Below are positions 27,174 through 36,795 of a stretch of DNA of 64,000 nucleotides, piece after piece. Positions within the stretch are counted from its first letter, which is position 1. Each line of letters begins with the position of its first letter. A program made the translations under genes and the position numbers. A model generated the notes under the pieces. The model had not been told where the DNA came from. It searched no databases and saw nothing but the letters and a program-made list of their open reading frames with translations. This DNA is from Bacteroidota bacterium (GTDB lineage: Bacteria > Bacteroidota > Bacteroidia > NS11-12g > UBA955), in assembly GCA_030682255.1 (NCBI GenBank), contig JAUXOK010000028.1, positions 62,001 through 126,000 on the forward strand, written 5' to 3'.

Positions 27174-28313
27174 TTATTTTAAAACTTGTCTGGCTATAAC
27201 TAATTTTTGAATTTCTGAAGTTCCCTCTCCTATTGTACAAAGTTTACTGTCTCTATAAAACTTTTCTACTGGAAAGTCCTTTGTATAACCATAACCGCCA
27301 AAAATCTGAATTGCATCTGTTGATACCCTTACACAAACTTCACTTGCATAATATTTTGCCATGGCTGAAACTTTGGTAACGCTTTGACCATTGTTTTTTA
27401 AGTGACATGCTTCTTGAATGAGCAGTTCTGATGCTTCGATTTGAGTAGCCATATCTGCTAGTTTAAATCCTATTGCTTGAAATTCTGCTATCGGTTGTCC
27501 AAATTGTTCTCTTTCTTTTGAATATTTTAAAGATGCTTCGTATGCGCCTTTAGCAATTCCTAGTGATAATGCTGCAATAGAAATTCTGCCACCATCTAAT
27601 ATTTTCATGGCTTGAATAAATCCTTCTCCCACATTTCCTAATATTTGACTTTCGTGAACTCTGCAATCTTCAAAAATCATTTCTGCAGTTTCACTCGCGC
27701 GCATACCTAATTTATTCTCTTTCTTTCCAGCTTTAAAACCTAGTGTGCCTCTTTCTACAACAAATGCAGTAATACCATGTGAATCTAACAACTCACCTGT
27801 TCTAGCTAAAACAACAGCAACATCACCTGTAATGCCATGTGTTATCCAATTTTTAGCTCCGTTTAAAACCCAATATTCACCATCTTGTTTGGCTGTAACC
27901 TTCATTCTCATGGCATCGCTACCAGTGTTGGCTTCGGTTAAACCCCAAGCACCAATCCACTCCCCTGTAGCTAGTTTTGGCAACCATTTTTGCTTTTGTT
28001 CTTCGTTACCAAAAGCAAGAATATGCCCAGTGCACAAACTATTATGAGCAGCCATACTTAATCCTATTGAACCGCATACTTTTGCAATCTCAACAATTGC
28101 ATCTGCATACTCAAAATATCCCAATCCTGAACCATTGTATTTTTCTGGTACTAAAATACCCATTAAACCTAATTGACCCATTTCTTTGAATAAATCCACT
28201 GGAAAATGTTGTGATTCGTCCCATTCCATCATTTTGGGCTTGATGGACTTTTCGGCAAAATCTTTACACATTTGCCTAATCATTAACTGACTCTCTGAAA
28301 TATTGAAATTCAT
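27174..28313 (-). CDS. Acyl-CoA dehydrogenase
   Basis: 379 residues, the usual length of short/medium-chain acyl-CoA dehydrogenases. FAD-dependent alpha,beta-dehydrogenation of acyl-CoA, with electrons passed to ETF. Visible: N-terminal helical domain, the middle beta domain motif [12 protein letters not shown] (about 132-143) and [10 protein letters not shown], and the C-terminal domain with [26 protein letters not shown] and the catalytic Glu in IGEGTSEIQ near residue 363. The Glu position is that of short-chain/butyryl-type enzymes rather than long-chain or isovaleryl types. It is monocistronic, with an exact -7 box ending 8 nt before the ATG. Confidence 0.96.
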   Translation of the reverse strand: MNFNISESQLMIRQMCKDFAEKSIKPKMMEWDESQHFPVDLFKEMGQLGLMGILVPEKYNGSGLGYFEYADAIVEIAKVCGSIGLSMAAHNSLCTGHILAFGNEEQKQKWLPKLATGEWIGAWGLTEANTGSDAMRMKVTAKQDGEYWVLNGAKNWITHGITGDVAVVLARTGELLDSHGITAFVVERGTLGFKAGKKENKLGMRASETAEMIFEDCRVHESQILGNVGEGFIQAMKILDGGRISIAALSLGIAKGAYEASLKYSKEREQFGQPIAEFQAIGFKLADMATQIEASELLIQEACHLKNNGQSVTKVSAMAKYYASEVCVRVSTDAIQIFGGYGYTKDFPVEKFYRDSKLCTIGEGTSEIQKLVIARQVLK

Positions 28314-28321
28314 ACTTTTTG

Positions 28322-28329
28322 CAAAAATA
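28322..28329 (-). promoter_or_regulatory. -7 box (TATTTTTG) of the acyl-CoA dehydrogenase gene
   Basis: Exact TAnnTTTG ending only 8 nt before the ATG, predicting an extremely short or absent 5' leader. Confidence 0.6.
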
Positions 28330-28360
28330 GATTATTTTTTGTATTAAATGTTATAACGAA

Positions 28361-29281
28361 TTAAAATTCAAAATAGTTTTTTAGTAATTGTAATTTCTTA
28401 TCATCAAAAACCAAAGTTTTCCTAATATCTTCCATCGAGTTATAGTTGCCATGTTGTTTTCTAAAATTCAACAAAACATTGACTTCATTCTTGGTTAAAT
28501 AAGGATGTTTGATTAAATCCGTGAAACTTGCATTGTTGATTTTTATCAGTTTTATATGTTCGGATTTGATTACAAACTTTTTTCTAAGCTCTTCAATAAC
28601 TTCTGGCTTCAAATTATAAACTTCATTCAGTTGAGCAAAATCGTAAAAACCTCCTAATCTATTTCGAAACTTTAAAATACGATTAGACATAGTTGGCCCT
28701 ATTCCAAATACTTTTACCAAATCAATACTATCGCATGTATTTAGTTCTTGCAGTTCTTTTACGATGTTTTTGGTTTCAACTCTGTCATTTTGCAGTTGAG
28801 GTTTCTGATTAAATTCAAACTTTTCAGGTAAATCGATGTAAGGTAACAAGCTCGATACTAATACTGTATCTATTCCATAAATTCTCTTTAAATCATTTTT
28901 AATCTTAAATTTTCCACCACCATTTCTGTATTTAATGATTCTTTGGGCAATGTATTTCCTAAATCCAAGTCTTAATAAATCATCTTCAGAAATGTAATTA
29001 GGATTGAATGCAAAAACCTCTTTAATGGAAGTATTTGCATTGGACTCATAAAATGTAGGATTGTATTTTTTATACTGATTTTTTTTAGAAGATTCTTCAA
29101 ATTGCTTGGCGATTCTATCAAAATCGTTGAAATTGGTAGGTTCACGCTTTTCTACCCACTGAAAAACATAGGGAGAAATAGCAATAAAAATAATAAGAAA
29201 TATTAAAACGAAAGAAGCGTTTCTTTCTGCTTTGGTGAAATTAAAAAATTCACTCCAAAACTTACGAAAGCTTTTATTCAT
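28361..29281 (-). CDS. Membrane-anchored helix-hairpin-helix (ComEA-like) protein
   Basis: 306 residues. One N-terminal membrane span (ASFVLIFLIIFIAISPYVF) follows a short cytosolic start, so the bulk probably faces the periplasm. Three helix-hairpin-helix units follow at about 75-125 (LLRLGFRKYIAQRI), 178-228 (LVKVFGIGPTMSNRI) and 248-306 (LIKHPYLTKNEVNVLLNF). The central unit keeps the GIGP hairpin typical of DNA-binding HhH; the others are degenerate. ComEA-type proteins bind incoming DNA in competence, but in Bacteroidota this family is widespread and its role is uncertain. It starts 14 nt after the Spt-like gene, so the two are probably co-transcribed. Confidence 0.82.
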   Translation of the reverse strand: MNKSFRKFWSEFFNFTKAERNASFVLIFLIIFIAISPYVFQWVEKREPTNFNDFDRIAKQFEESSKKNQYKKYNPTFYESNANTSIKEVFAFNPNYISEDDLLRLGFRKYIAQRIIKYRNGGGKFKIKNDLKRIYGIDTVLVSSLLPYIDLPEKFEFNQKPQLQNDRVETKNIVKELQELNTCDSIDLVKVFGIGPTMSNRILKFRNRLGGFYDFAQLNEVYNLKPEVIEELRKKFVIKSEHIKLIKINNASFTDLIKHPYLTKNEVNVLLNFRKQHGNYNSMEDIRKTLVFDDKKLQLLKNYFEF

Positions 29282-29295
29282 CTAATGAAAAATAA

Positions 29296-30552
29296 CTACT
29301 GACCTAAAGCTGCATTTACTAATTCTTCTTTTTGATATTTGCCATTTTCCAAATTAGATTTAATTTGTTTGAAGGCAGTTATAGTTCTTTCAACATCAGC
29401 CAAAGTATGAACAGCTGTTGGTATTAATCTGAGGATAATCAAACCTTTTGGAATAACTGGATATGTAACAATAGAACAGAAAATATCAAAATTTTCTCTT
29501 AAATCAAAGGTTAAATGAGTTGCTTCTGCAACAGTTCCATTTAAAACAACTGGTGTTACAGGAGTAGTTGTTGTACCAATATTAAACCCAGCTTCTTTTA
29601 AACCATTTTGTAATGCTTTTACGTTTTCCCAAAGCTTTTCTTTTAATTGAGGTTGAGTTCTTATTAAATCCAATCTTTTTAAAGCACCAACCACCAATGG
29701 CATAGGCAATGATTTAGCATAAATTTGGGATCTTAAATTATATCTCAAAAAGTTTAAAATCACTTTAGGACCAGCTACAAATGCACCGATACTAGCCATT
29801 GATTTAGCGAATGTAGAAAAAATCAAATCGATTTGATCGGTTACACCTTGCTCTTCTGCTGTACCAGCTCCTGTTTTTCCCATAGTTCCAAAACCATGTG
29901 CATCATCCACAAACATTCTGAAACTGTATTTTTCTTTTAAAGCTACAATGCCTTTTAAATCACCTTGATTGCCACTCATTCCGAAAACACCTTCAGTGAT
30001 TAAAAATATACCACCACCAGATTTTTCAACTAATTTTTGAGCACGTTGCAATTGTTTTTCACAGCTTTCTAAATCATTGTGTTTAAATACAAATCTTTGT
30101 CCTTGGTGCAATCTTACACCATCAACGATACAAGCATGTGATTCAGCATCGTATACAATTACATCATGTCTATCAACCATAGCGTCTATGATAGACAAAA
30201 CACCTTGATAGCCAAAATTTAATAGAATACTATCCTCTTTGCCCATAAACTGAGCCAATTCTCTTTCTAATTGTTCGTGTGGATTACTATTTCCACTCAT
30301 CATACGAGCACCCATTGGATATGCCATGCCATATTGAGCTGCTGCATCTGCATCCGCTTTTCTAACTTCAGGATGATTTGCCAATCCTAAATAGTTATTC
30401 AAACTCCAGTTAAGTTTTTCTTTACCATTGAAAACCATTTTGGGTCCAATTTCTCCCTCTAGTTTAGGGAAAGTAAAATAACCATGAGCTTCTTTAATAT
30501 GAGCACCTAATGGTCCCATGTTTTTGATTACCTTTTCAAATATATCTGACAT
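29296..30552 (-). CDS. Alpha-oxoamine synthase, serine palmitoyltransferase-like
   Basis: 418 residues, PLP-dependent fold type I. Lys250 in STFAKSMAS is the expected Schiff-base lysine, VDDAHGFG (about 215-222) holds the PLP aspartate and histidine, and DAESHACIVDG carries the ring-stacking His139. The family joins an acyl-CoA with an amino acid. The N-terminus (GPLGAHIKEAHGYFTFPKLEG) and C-terminal CSIVTYPVIPKGLI match the Bacteroidota group annotated as serine palmitoyltransferase, which starts sphingolipid synthesis. Relatives use cysteate for sulfonolipids, or glycine or alanine, so the amino-acid substrate is not settled. It has its own promoter and is followed by the HhH gene. Confidence 0.87.
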   Translation of the reverse strand: MSDIFEKVIKNMGPLGAHIKEAHGYFTFPKLEGEIGPKMVFNGKEKLNWSLNNYLGLANHPEVRKADADAAAQYGMAYPMGARMMSGNSNPHEQLERELAQFMGKEDSILLNFGYQGVLSIIDAMVDRHDVIVYDAESHACIVDGVRLHQGQRFVFKHNDLESCEKQLQRAQKLVEKSGGGIFLITEGVFGMSGNQGDLKGIVALKEKYSFRMFVDDAHGFGTMGKTGAGTAEEQGVTDQIDLIFSTFAKSMASIGAFVAGPKVILNFLRYNLRSQIYAKSLPMPLVVGALKRLDLIRTQPQLKEKLWENVKALQNGLKEAGFNIGTTTTPVTPVVLNGTVAEATHLTFDLRENFDIFCSIVTYPVIPKGLIILRLIPTAVHTLADVERTITAFKQIKSNLENGKYQKEELVNAALGQ

Positions 30553-30575
30553 ATTCTTTTTTATAAATTTGAGTG

Positions 30576-30583
30576 CAAATGTA
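30576..30583 (-). promoter_or_regulatory. -7 box (TACATTTG) of the Spt-like gene
   Basis: Exact TAnnTTTG on the minus strand, 23 nt before the ATG at 30552. Confidence 0.62.
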
Positions 30584-30597
30584 CCAAATTTTACAAT

Positions 30598-30622
30598 AAA
30601 AAAAGCCCCCGTTTCCGGAGGC
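30598..30622 (-). terminator. Rho-independent terminator of rpsT
   Basis: On the minus strand GCCTCCG-GAAA-CGGGGGC (one G-U pair) followed by a run of seven T. A second smaller hairpin (CTCAAT/ATTGAG) precedes it. GAAA is a stable tetraloop. Confidence 0.9.
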
Positions 30623-30647
30623 TCAATTTTATTGAGTATTTTTTTTA

Positions 30648-30902
30648 TTAATTTAAGCTATTAACATGTAATGACAAGCTAGATTTTAAGTTAGCTGCTT
30701 TATTTTTATGGATGATATTGCGTTTAGCTAATTTATCAATTTTGCTGATTGTCTCTGCATAAATTGATAACGCTTCGGTTTTATCACTTGTGACTCTTAA
30801 TTTTTTGATTAAGTTACGAGCAGTTTTATGTTGATAACGGTTTCTTTCGTTCTTAACTTCCGTTTGTCTAATTCTTTTTATGGATGATTTATGATTTGCC
30901 AT
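30648..30902 (-). CDS. rpsT: 30S ribosomal protein S20
   Basis: 84 residues, starting [18 protein letters not shown], the standard S20 start; it is highly basic and helical ([29 protein letters not shown]). S20 binds 16S rRNA early in small-subunit assembly. The open frame extends 67 codons upstream, but that part is AT-rich, contains the exact -7 box at 30920-30927 and is not homologous to S20, so the ATG at 30902 is chosen. It is monocistronic with its own strong terminator. Confidence 0.97.
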   Translation of the reverse strand: MANHKSSIKRIRQTEVKNERNRYQHKTARNLIKKLRVTSDKTEALSIYAETISKIDKLAKRNIIHKNKAANLKSSLSLHVNSLN

Positions 30903-30919
30903 TTTCTTAAATAGGACTG

Positions 30920-30927
30920 CAAAAGTA
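30920..30927 (-). promoter_or_regulatory. -7 box (TACTTTTG) of rpsT
   Basis: Exact TAnnTTTG, 17 nt before the rpsT ATG. It confirms the short rpsT start. Confidence 0.68.
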
Positions 30928-31038
30928 ATACTTTTTATATTAGATACAAAATATTCTTTAAATATTTTATTTTTTGTTTCTTTCTCTTTGCAATTAATAT
31001 TTTGATATTCATTATAATTGCATTTGAATTTGCTATAT

Positions 31039-31716
31039 ATGAAAAACAAAATATTATTTCTGAGTTTATTATTTCTATTGTCTTCCTGTGGAGTAATTAC
31101 CAAAGCTCGTTATGGCAATGGCTTAAAATTAAATTTAGAAACCCGTCTTTTTTCTAAGAATAAAAACGAAGATCAATCTAAAAAAACAATTTTAAAAAAC
31201 AAAATAAAACCAACACAGACGAATGAAAAGAAGGATTCTGTCATTTTTGTTGGTGAAGAATTTAATATTGATGAGCCTGAAACAAACACGTTACAAAACT
31301 TTTCTGAATCCCCAATTTTAAACAGACCTTTATTAGAAAATAAGCCCAATAAAACATCCCTTAAAAGTAAGATACGTGATTTAAAAGACGAAATTTCAGT
31401 AAAGAAATTGTTAAATCCAATTGTTAAAAAACAAGTTAAAAACGATGGTTATAGACCATTTGAACCAAATGCAATTTGGGCAGGGGTTTTATTTTACGGT
31501 TCTTATTTCCTTTTATTAATTCCACCATTAAGTTTTATTGCATCTATATCATCATTAATCGGTATAATTTTAGCCTTTGTTTCACTTAGAAAAATTAAAT
31601 TATCGGGAGGTCTTTATAGGGGATATGGATTAGCTATTAGTATTATAATTTTATTTATAATTTCATTATTATACTTATTGATTTTGTTAGGTTTAATTTT
31701 TGCATTTCTAATTTAA
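31039..31716 (+). CDS. Lipoprotein with C-terminal membrane spans, unknown function
   Basis: 225 residues from the ATG at 31039 (a TTG 21 nt earlier gives no extra signal features). Lipoprotein signal [18 protein letters not shown] with Cys at 17. A hydrophilic Lys/Asn-rich middle (about 20-140) is followed by three hydrophobic segments (about 146-165, 170-186, 195-225; [16 protein letters not shown] and [19 protein letters not shown]) like the small membrane modules of DUF4190-type proteins. Combining a lipobox with later membrane spans is common in Bacteroidota proteins of this kind. Divergent from rpsT; the glycosyltransferase starts 2 nt after the stop. Confidence 0.72.
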   Translation: MKNKILFLSLLFLLSSCGVITKARYGNGLKLNLETRLFSKNKNEDQSKKTILKNKIKPTQTNEKKDSVIFVGEEFNIDEPETNTLQNFSESPILNRPLLENKPNKTSLKSKIRDLKDEISVKKLLNPIVKKQVKNDGYRPFEPNAIWAGVLFYGSYFLLLIPPLSFIASISSLIGIILAFVSLRKIKLSGGLYRGYGLAISIIILFIISLLYLLILLGLIFAFLI

Positions 31717-31718
31717 TT

Positions 31719-32927
31719 TTGAAAACCCTCATCATCGGCAGCCGCATTCCTTACCCTCTTCATGATGGAGGTGCTATTGCTACTTATAATATGCTGAAAG
31801 GTTTGTCTGAAGCTGGTGTTGAGGTACACTATTATTCTATCAACACTAAAAAACACTTTGTAGACGATGCCACCATCAAAAAGCAGTTTGCTTTTTTGAG
31901 AAATATCAAAACGTTTTATATAGACACAGATATTAAGCTGATGCCAGCTTTGAGAAGCTTAATTTCTGGCAAATCATATAATTTAGAAAGATTTTATGAC
32001 TTAAATTTTGAGAATGATTTAATCAAATATATTCAATCTCATCAGTTTGATTTGATTCATTTTGAAGGTTTGTATGTTGCTTATTACGCTTTTAAAATTG
32101 TAGAAAATTCAAATGCTCCTATTGTTTTAAGACAACATAACATCGAATATAAAATCTGGGAAACCTTGGCAGCCAACACCAAAGCCATTCACAAAAAAAT
32201 TCTCTTTGGATATTTTGCCAAGCAAATCAAACGTTTTGAAACCAATTTTTTAAATCTATTTGATGGCATTGTTACCATTGCTAAAACCGATGAAAAAATC
32301 ATAAAAGAACATCAATACATTAATTTACTAACTACCATTCCTGCGGGAATAGAAAACAATTTTGTTCAACAAGAAAGCCGAGTAAATTCTAAATATGTTT
32401 ATCACATCGGTTCAATGGAATGGATGCCTAACCAACAAGCCATGCTTTGGTTTGCAGAAAATGTATGGAAACTTGTAATTCAAAAAGTGCCTGATGCTCA
32501 ATTTTATATGGCTGGTAAAAACATGGCTGAAAAATTTAAGTTATTACAAACCGATAACTTTCATGTGATTGGCGAGGTTAAAGACTTAAAGGAATTTATA
32601 GCCGACAAATCTATTTTAGTTGTGCCTTTGATGAGTGGAAGTGGCATTCGGATTAAAACAATTGAAGGCCTATTTGCCAAGAAAGCTATCGTTAGCACAA
32701 GTATTGGCGCAAAAGGCATTGATGTGATTGACAGACAAGATTGTATGATTGCAGATGATCCTGAAACATTTGCAAATGCTGTGATAGAAATGATTCAAAA
32801 TCCTTCATTGAGACAAGAAATTGCAGAAAATGGCTATCAATTGGCTATTGAAAATTATGATAACCAAAATGTTTCAAAACTATGGTTGGCGTTTTACAAA
32901 AAAGTTATGGATGAGTTTGATTATTAA
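31719..32927 (+). CDS. Glycosyltransferase, GT4-like (group 1)
   Basis: 402 residues, GT-B fold. The N-terminal domain opens with TLIIGSRIPYPLHDGGAI, a typical GT4 acceptor-domain start with the Gly-Gly loop. The C-terminal donor domain has VYHIGSMEWMPNQQAM, AGKNMAEKF, and VPLMSGSGIRIKTIEGLFAKKAIVSTS, the last being the nucleotide-sugar binding region (Glu at about 317). It probably adds a sugar in lipopolysaccharide, exopolysaccharide or glycolipid synthesis; the substrate cannot be read. The start is TTG, 2 nt after the preceding stop, with no better alternative. No other polysaccharide gene is adjacent. Confidence 0.88.
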   Translation: MKTLIIGSRIPYPLHDGGAIATYNMLKGLSEAGVEVHYYSINTKKHFVDDATIKKQFAFLRNIKTFYIDTDIKLMPALRSLISGKSYNLERFYDLNFENDLIKYIQSHQFDLIHFEGLYVAYYAFKIVENSNAPIVLRQHNIEYKIWETLAANTKAIHKKILFGYFAKQIKRFETNFLNLFDGIVTIAKTDEKIIKEHQYINLLTTIPAGIENNFVQQESRVNSKYVYHIGSMEWMPNQQAMLWFAENVWKLVIQKVPDAQFYMAGKNMAEKFKLLQTDNFHVIGEVKDLKEFIADKSILVVPLMSGSGIRIKTIEGLFAKKAIVSTSIGAKGIDVIDRQDCMIADDPETFANAVIEMIQNPSLRQEIAENGYQLAIENYDNQNVSKLWLAFYKKVMDEFDY

Positions 32928-33007
32928 ACAATAGATAAATCATACAATACAAAAAAAGCATTATTTAGACATACACAACATTTGTTTAAATAAGCTTAAG
33001 ATACGTC

Positions 33008-33034
33008 AAGGAATATTGATAATAATATCCTTTT
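33008..33034 (+). terminator. Weak hairpin after the glycosyltransferase gene
   Basis: AAGG(A)ATATT / AATATCCTT with one bulged A and a 6-nt loop, followed by four T. It is AT-rich, so terminator function is uncertain. It lies between convergent genes. Confidence 0.35.
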
Positions 33035-33053
33035 AATGAAAACAAACTTAACT

Positions 33054-33875
33054 TTATGGAAACTTAGGATACTTTGTAAAATCAGGTTTTCGTTTTTCTA
33101 AAAAGGCGTTTTTACCTTCTTGGGCTTCCTCGGTAAAGTAATATAACAAAGTAGCACTACCTGCCAATTCTTGAATACCTGCTTGTCCATCCAATTCTGC
33201 GTTCAATCCGTATTTTATCATACGCAAAGCCATCGGACTTTTCAACATCATCTCGTGACACCATTCCACAACCTCATCTTCTAATCTTTCAAAGGGCACT
33301 ACTTTGTTTACCAATCCCATGTCAAACGCTTCTTGGGCAGTGTATTGACGACACAAAAACCAAATTTCTCTGGCTTTTTTCTGTCCAACAATTCTGGCTA
33401 AATAACTGCTGCCAAATCCACCATCAAAACTCCCTACTTTGGGACCTGTTTGTCCAAAACGTGCGTTTTCGCTAGCAATACTTAAATCACACACCACATG
33501 CAAAACGTGTCCACCACCAATGGCATAACCGTTTACCATAGCAATGACAGGTTTAGGAAGCGAACGAATTCTTTTTTGCAAATCCAACACATTCAATCTT
33601 GGAATGCCTGCTTCATCTTTGTATCCACCTAGGGTTTTGATATTTTGGTCGCCACCACTACAAAAAGCCAAGTCGCCCGCACCAGTTAAAACTACACAAG
33701 AAATGTCTTGATGCTCTCTGGCATAGTCCATTGCTTCTATCATTTCCATATTGGTTTTAGGCGTAAAAGCATTGTGATAGCGTGGACGATTGATGGTGAT
33801 TTTTGCAATTCCTTCAAAATACTCGAAAAGTATTTCGTCATAAACTTTAATAGTTTGCCATTCTCTTTTAGTCAT
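33054..33875 (-). CDS. menB: 1,4-dihydroxy-2-naphthoyl-CoA synthase
   Basis: 273 residues of the crotonase fold, cyclising o-succinylbenzoyl-CoA in menaquinone synthesis. MenB-specific features: long N-terminus ending [12 protein letters not shown], the oxyanion-hole block [34 protein letters not shown], the [20 protein letters not shown] stretch and a C-terminal [16 protein letters not shown]. This last tail, which reaches a neighbouring subunit, separates MenB from generic enoyl-CoA hydratases. It starts 2 nt after the menD stop, so the two are co-transcribed. menA, menC, menE, menF and menH are not in the window. Confidence 0.96.
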   Translation of the reverse strand: MTKREWQTIKVYDEILFEYFEGIAKITINRPRYHNAFTPKTNMEMIEAMDYAREHQDISCVVLTGAGDLAFCSGGDQNIKTLGGYKDEAGIPRLNVLDLQKRIRSLPKPVIAMVNGYAIGGGHVLHVVCDLSIASENARFGQTGPKVGSFDGGFGSSYLARIVGQKKAREIWFLCRQYTAQEAFDMGLVNKVVPFERLEDEVVEWCHEMMLKSPMALRMIKYGLNAELDGQAGIQELAGSATLLYYFTEEAQEGKNAFLEKRKPDFTKYPKFP

Positions 33876-33877
33876 AT

Positions 33878-35551
33878 TTATTTAGATTTTAATTGTTTGA
33901 AAATTGTTTGATTGATTTGGTCATTGGTTTTTATTTCTAACAAATGACAATGTTTACTTGTTAAAAAATGATTGAGTTTTTCATTTAATTGCACTTCGTT
34001 TTCCACGCAATCGTATAGAATTTTAAAATGTGTTGCCAAATGTTGGGCATCCATTTGATGAGGCGTTTTTATAAATGGATTCAATTCCTTGAGTCCACTC
34101 GAACCATCAATCATATCAAAAATGCCACCACCTTGATTGTTCATCAGCACTATTTTAAAATTATTGGGTACATAATGGTTCCAAAGGGCATTGATGTCAT
34201 AGAAAAAAGCAATGTCGCCAGTGAATAAAATATTCAAATCCTGATTCTGAATGGCATAGCCCAAAGCAGTACTAGTGCAACCATCAATTCCGCTCACACC
34301 TCTGTTAGAAAAAAATTTCCATTTGGACTTAAATGAAGACATTAACATGGCAAAATTTCTGATGGTCATACTGTTGGCAAGATGAATAACAGCCTCCTCA
34401 GGAAGCTGTTTTAAAACAATTTGTATAGCCCATATTTCATTGAAATCTTGTTCAATTGGCTTTAATGATATTTTGGCGTTTAAATCAGTAAACAATTGAT
34501 AATAAGCAGAAGTATGTTGAGGTAAAAACTTAAGAAACTGCTCAAAAAAAGTTTTTCTTTCGATGGTTAAAACTTGAGGATTGGAAAAAAATGGATCGGC
34601 AGTGTATCCGGATATTTCAATGTGCCAATGTTGTTTAGGCGGATGGGTTCGCAATAATTTCTTTAAAGATTTATTCAATACCATTTTGCCAGAAGTAATC
34701 AGCAAATCAGGAGAAAGTAAATGTAATTCTTCGATATTGGCTTTAGAAAAAATCAAATCCCAATTTTGAAAACTATTCATGGCATGCACATTAGAAATAA
34801 CATCGCAACAAACCACAGCATAAGGCAATTTACTAATTGCCAACAAATTGGGTGCCTCATCAAAATTATCGTCAGCACCAAGTAAAATCAATACTTTGGG
34901 ATATTCATTAAAAAAACGTTCGCCATCAAAACCAATTTCCCATTCAGAATCCTCCTTTTCAACTGTTTTTTTAACAGGTGCTTCTGGGTAAATAAAAATT
35001 TCGTTTTTGGCTTCATATAATGGTTCCCTTAAGGGCGCATTCAGATGAACAGGACCTTTCAATAAACCATTCGCCAATTGATACAAATCGTTCACCAAAG
35101 TAAAAGTGGATTGAATATGAGATGAATCCAAATCATCGTTGGTTTGAAATGAACCCAAAACATGTTCGCCAAAAACATTAAGTTGATGAATGGTTTGTCC
35201 ATCCCAACGGTCAATAAATTTTAAAGGTCGGTCGGCACTGATAACAATCAAAGGCACCTGCATGTAAAAAGCTTCCAATACAGCAGGATAAATATTCACT
35301 AAAGCACTGCCACTGGTGCACAACACTGCAACTGGTTCTTTGAGGGCTTTTGCCATACCCAAAGCGATAAATCCAGCCGAACGTTCGTCTGGAATGGAAT
35401 AGCATTTTATTTTTTCAAACCTTGCAAATGCCATTATCAGCGGAGCATTTCGACTACCAGGACAGATAACGACATGTCTTAAACCTTGATGATACAGTCC
35501 AGAAACAATGGCATTGATATTGAGTTGAAATTGATTCAAATTGGATGGCAA
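33878..35551 (-). CDS. menD: 2-succinyl-5-enolpyruvyl-6-hydroxy-3-cyclohexene-1-carboxylate synthase
   Basis: 557 residues, ThDP-dependent. Visible: the opening [16 protein letters not shown], the glutamate region [35 protein letters not shown], and the C-terminal ThDP-Mg motif [16 protein letters not shown] with [11 protein letters not shown]. It converts isochorismate and 2-oxoglutarate to SEPHCHC in menaquinone synthesis. The longest frame begins at TTG 35549-35551, but this TTG is the end of an exact -7 box (TATTTTTG, 35549-35556); if that promoter is used, the start would be the next TTG at 35539. If only the operon transcript is used, the longer form is possible. Confidence 0.94.
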   Translation of the reverse strand: MPSNLNQFQLNINAIVSGLYHQGLRHVVICPGSRNAPLIMAFARFEKIKCYSIPDERSAGFIALGMAKALKEPVAVLCTSGSALVNIYPAVLEAFYMQVPLIVISADRPLKFIDRWDGQTIHQLNVFGEHVLGSFQTNDDLDSSHIQSTFTLVNDLYQLANGLLKGPVHLNAPLREPLYEAKNEIFIYPEAPVKKTVEKEDSEWEIGFDGERFFNEYPKVLILLGADDNFDEAPNLLAISKLPYAVVCCDVISNVHAMNSFQNWDLIFSKANIEELHLLSPDLLITSGKMVLNKSLKKLLRTHPPKQHWHIEISGYTADPFFSNPQVLTIERKTFFEQFLKFLPQHTSAYYQLFTDLNAKISLKPIEQDFNEIWAIQIVLKQLPEEAVIHLANSMTIRNFAMLMSSFKSKWKFFSNRGVSGIDGCTSTALGYAIQNQDLNILFTGDIAFFYDINALWNHYVPNNFKIVLMNNQGGGIFDMIDGSSGLKELNPFIKTPHQMDAQHLATHFKILYDCVENEVQLNEKLNHFLTSKHCHLLEIKTNDQINQTIFKQLKSK

Positions 35552-35556
35552 AAATA
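35549..35556 (-). promoter_or_regulatory. Possible internal -7 box (TATTTTTG) before menD
   Basis: Exact TAnnTTTG in the 32-nt gap between the permease gene and menD. It may allow menDB expression apart from rbfA. Confidence 0.4.
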
Positions 35557-35583
35557 GGTTAAATAAATGTTAAAAAAAGGACA

Positions 35584-36795
35584 TTAGTTAACATTTGATT
35601 GCATATACTTCACAGATTTACTAGCTGGATAAATGCCAATCAAAACACCCAAGATCAAAACTGTGGAAAGCACCAAAATGATGTCTTCAATCTTTAATTT
35701 AACAGGATAACTGTCTATGATGGCGCCTTGCATTTTAATCAATCCGAACTCTTTTTGAAGAATCACCAATACAATACCAATAAATAATCCGATTAAAGCA
35801 CCAAATCCAGAAATCAAAAATCCATTCATAAAAAAAATAGATTTCAAGCGGCTAGGCCTTAAACCGAGTCCAGCTAAAGTTTTAATATCTTGTTTCTTTT
35901 CTATCACCAACATGGTTAAACTTCCTAAAGCATTAAAAGCAGCTATGAGTAAAATAAAAGTTAAAATAGCATAACTCGCCCATTTCTCACTTTTAAACAT
36001 CTTATATAATGTAGCTTGTTGCTCCATGCGATTTTGAATTTTAAAACCATCACCTAATTGCGATTTCAAAGTTTCAATTACCTTGTTAGATTGTTTGTTA
36101 TTTTTTAATTTAACCTCGATAGATGATACTAAATTTTCGGATTCAAACAATTCTTGTGCAAATTTAATGGGCACAAACACGTATTTATTATTGATAGATT
36201 CGTCCAAAGCAATTACCCCTGATGGTTCAATATTCATTTGACTGATAGAGGAAGCATCTGTTAAACTAACGTCACCCCTTCTAGGAGTAATTAAAGACAC
36301 TTTACTAAATGGACCACCAACATTGGCATTGATTTTTAAATCTATACCAGCACCTAAAACCATATAATCAACACCATTTTCTTTGAGCAAAGCCTCCCCT
36401 TGTGTAATTTGTCCTTTCAAACCATTGATTTCAAAATAATTAGAATCAACACCTTTTACAACACAAACAGTTTGGTAATCGTAGTTTCGGATAGCTGCAT
36501 TGTCTTCAAATACAGGCGAAATCAATTGGATGTCTTTGTTATTTTCTAAAGTATTTTTTATTTTATCGTATTCAAAAAACTTTCCTTCATTTAAAGAAAT
36601 TTTAATATCTGGATTAAACTTATTGTACATCGAAAAAATAATTTCTTCGAAACCATTCATGGCACTTAAAATTATGATTAAAGCAGCAGTGCAAACCGTA
36701 AAAGCTAAAACTGCTATAGATGAAATGACATTTATTGCATTCTGCTTTTTTTTGGCAAATAAGTATCTAAAAGCTATGAAGATTGGAAAATTCAA
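35584..36795 (-). CDS. ABC transporter permease, FtsX/LolC-LolE type
   Basis: 403 residues. The N-terminus (MNFPIFIAFRYLFAKKKQNAINVISSIAVLAFTV) is typical of LolC/E permeases, with one span, a large periplasmic MacB_PCD-like domain (about 45-265) and three C-terminal spans of the FtsX domain (ILTFILLIAAFNALGSLTML, GFGALIGLFIGIVLVIL, LVLSTVLILGVLIGI). In the Lol system such permeases extract lipoproteins from the inner membrane with the LolD ATPase, which is not encoded here. The start is TTG at 36795, directly after the methyltransferase stop. In Bacteroidota this permease commonly follows rbfA. Confidence 0.88.
   Translation of the reverse strand: MNFPIFIAFRYLFAKKKQNAINVISSIAVLAFTVCTAALIIILSAMNGFEEIIFSMYNKFNPDIKISLNEGKFFEYDKIKNTLENNKDIQLISPVFEDNAAIRNYDYQTVCVVKGVDSNYFEINGLKGQITQGEALLKENGVDYMVLGAGIDLKINANVGGPFSKVSLITPRRGDVSLTDASSISQMNIEPSGVIALDESINNKYVFVPIKFAQELFESENLVSSIEVKLKNNKQSNKVIETLKSQLGDGFKIQNRMEQQATLYKMFKSEKWASYAILTFILLIAAFNALGSLTMLVIEKKQDIKTLAGLGLRPSRLKSIFFMNGFLISGFGALIGLFIGIVLVILQKEFGLIKMQGAIIDSYPVKLKIEDIILVLSTVLILGVLIGIYPASKSVKYMQSNVN

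Noticed and set aside
30903-31103. N-terminal extension of rpsT by 67 residues
   Set aside because: It is low-complexity, contains the rpsT promoter box, and S20 normally starts at MANHKS.
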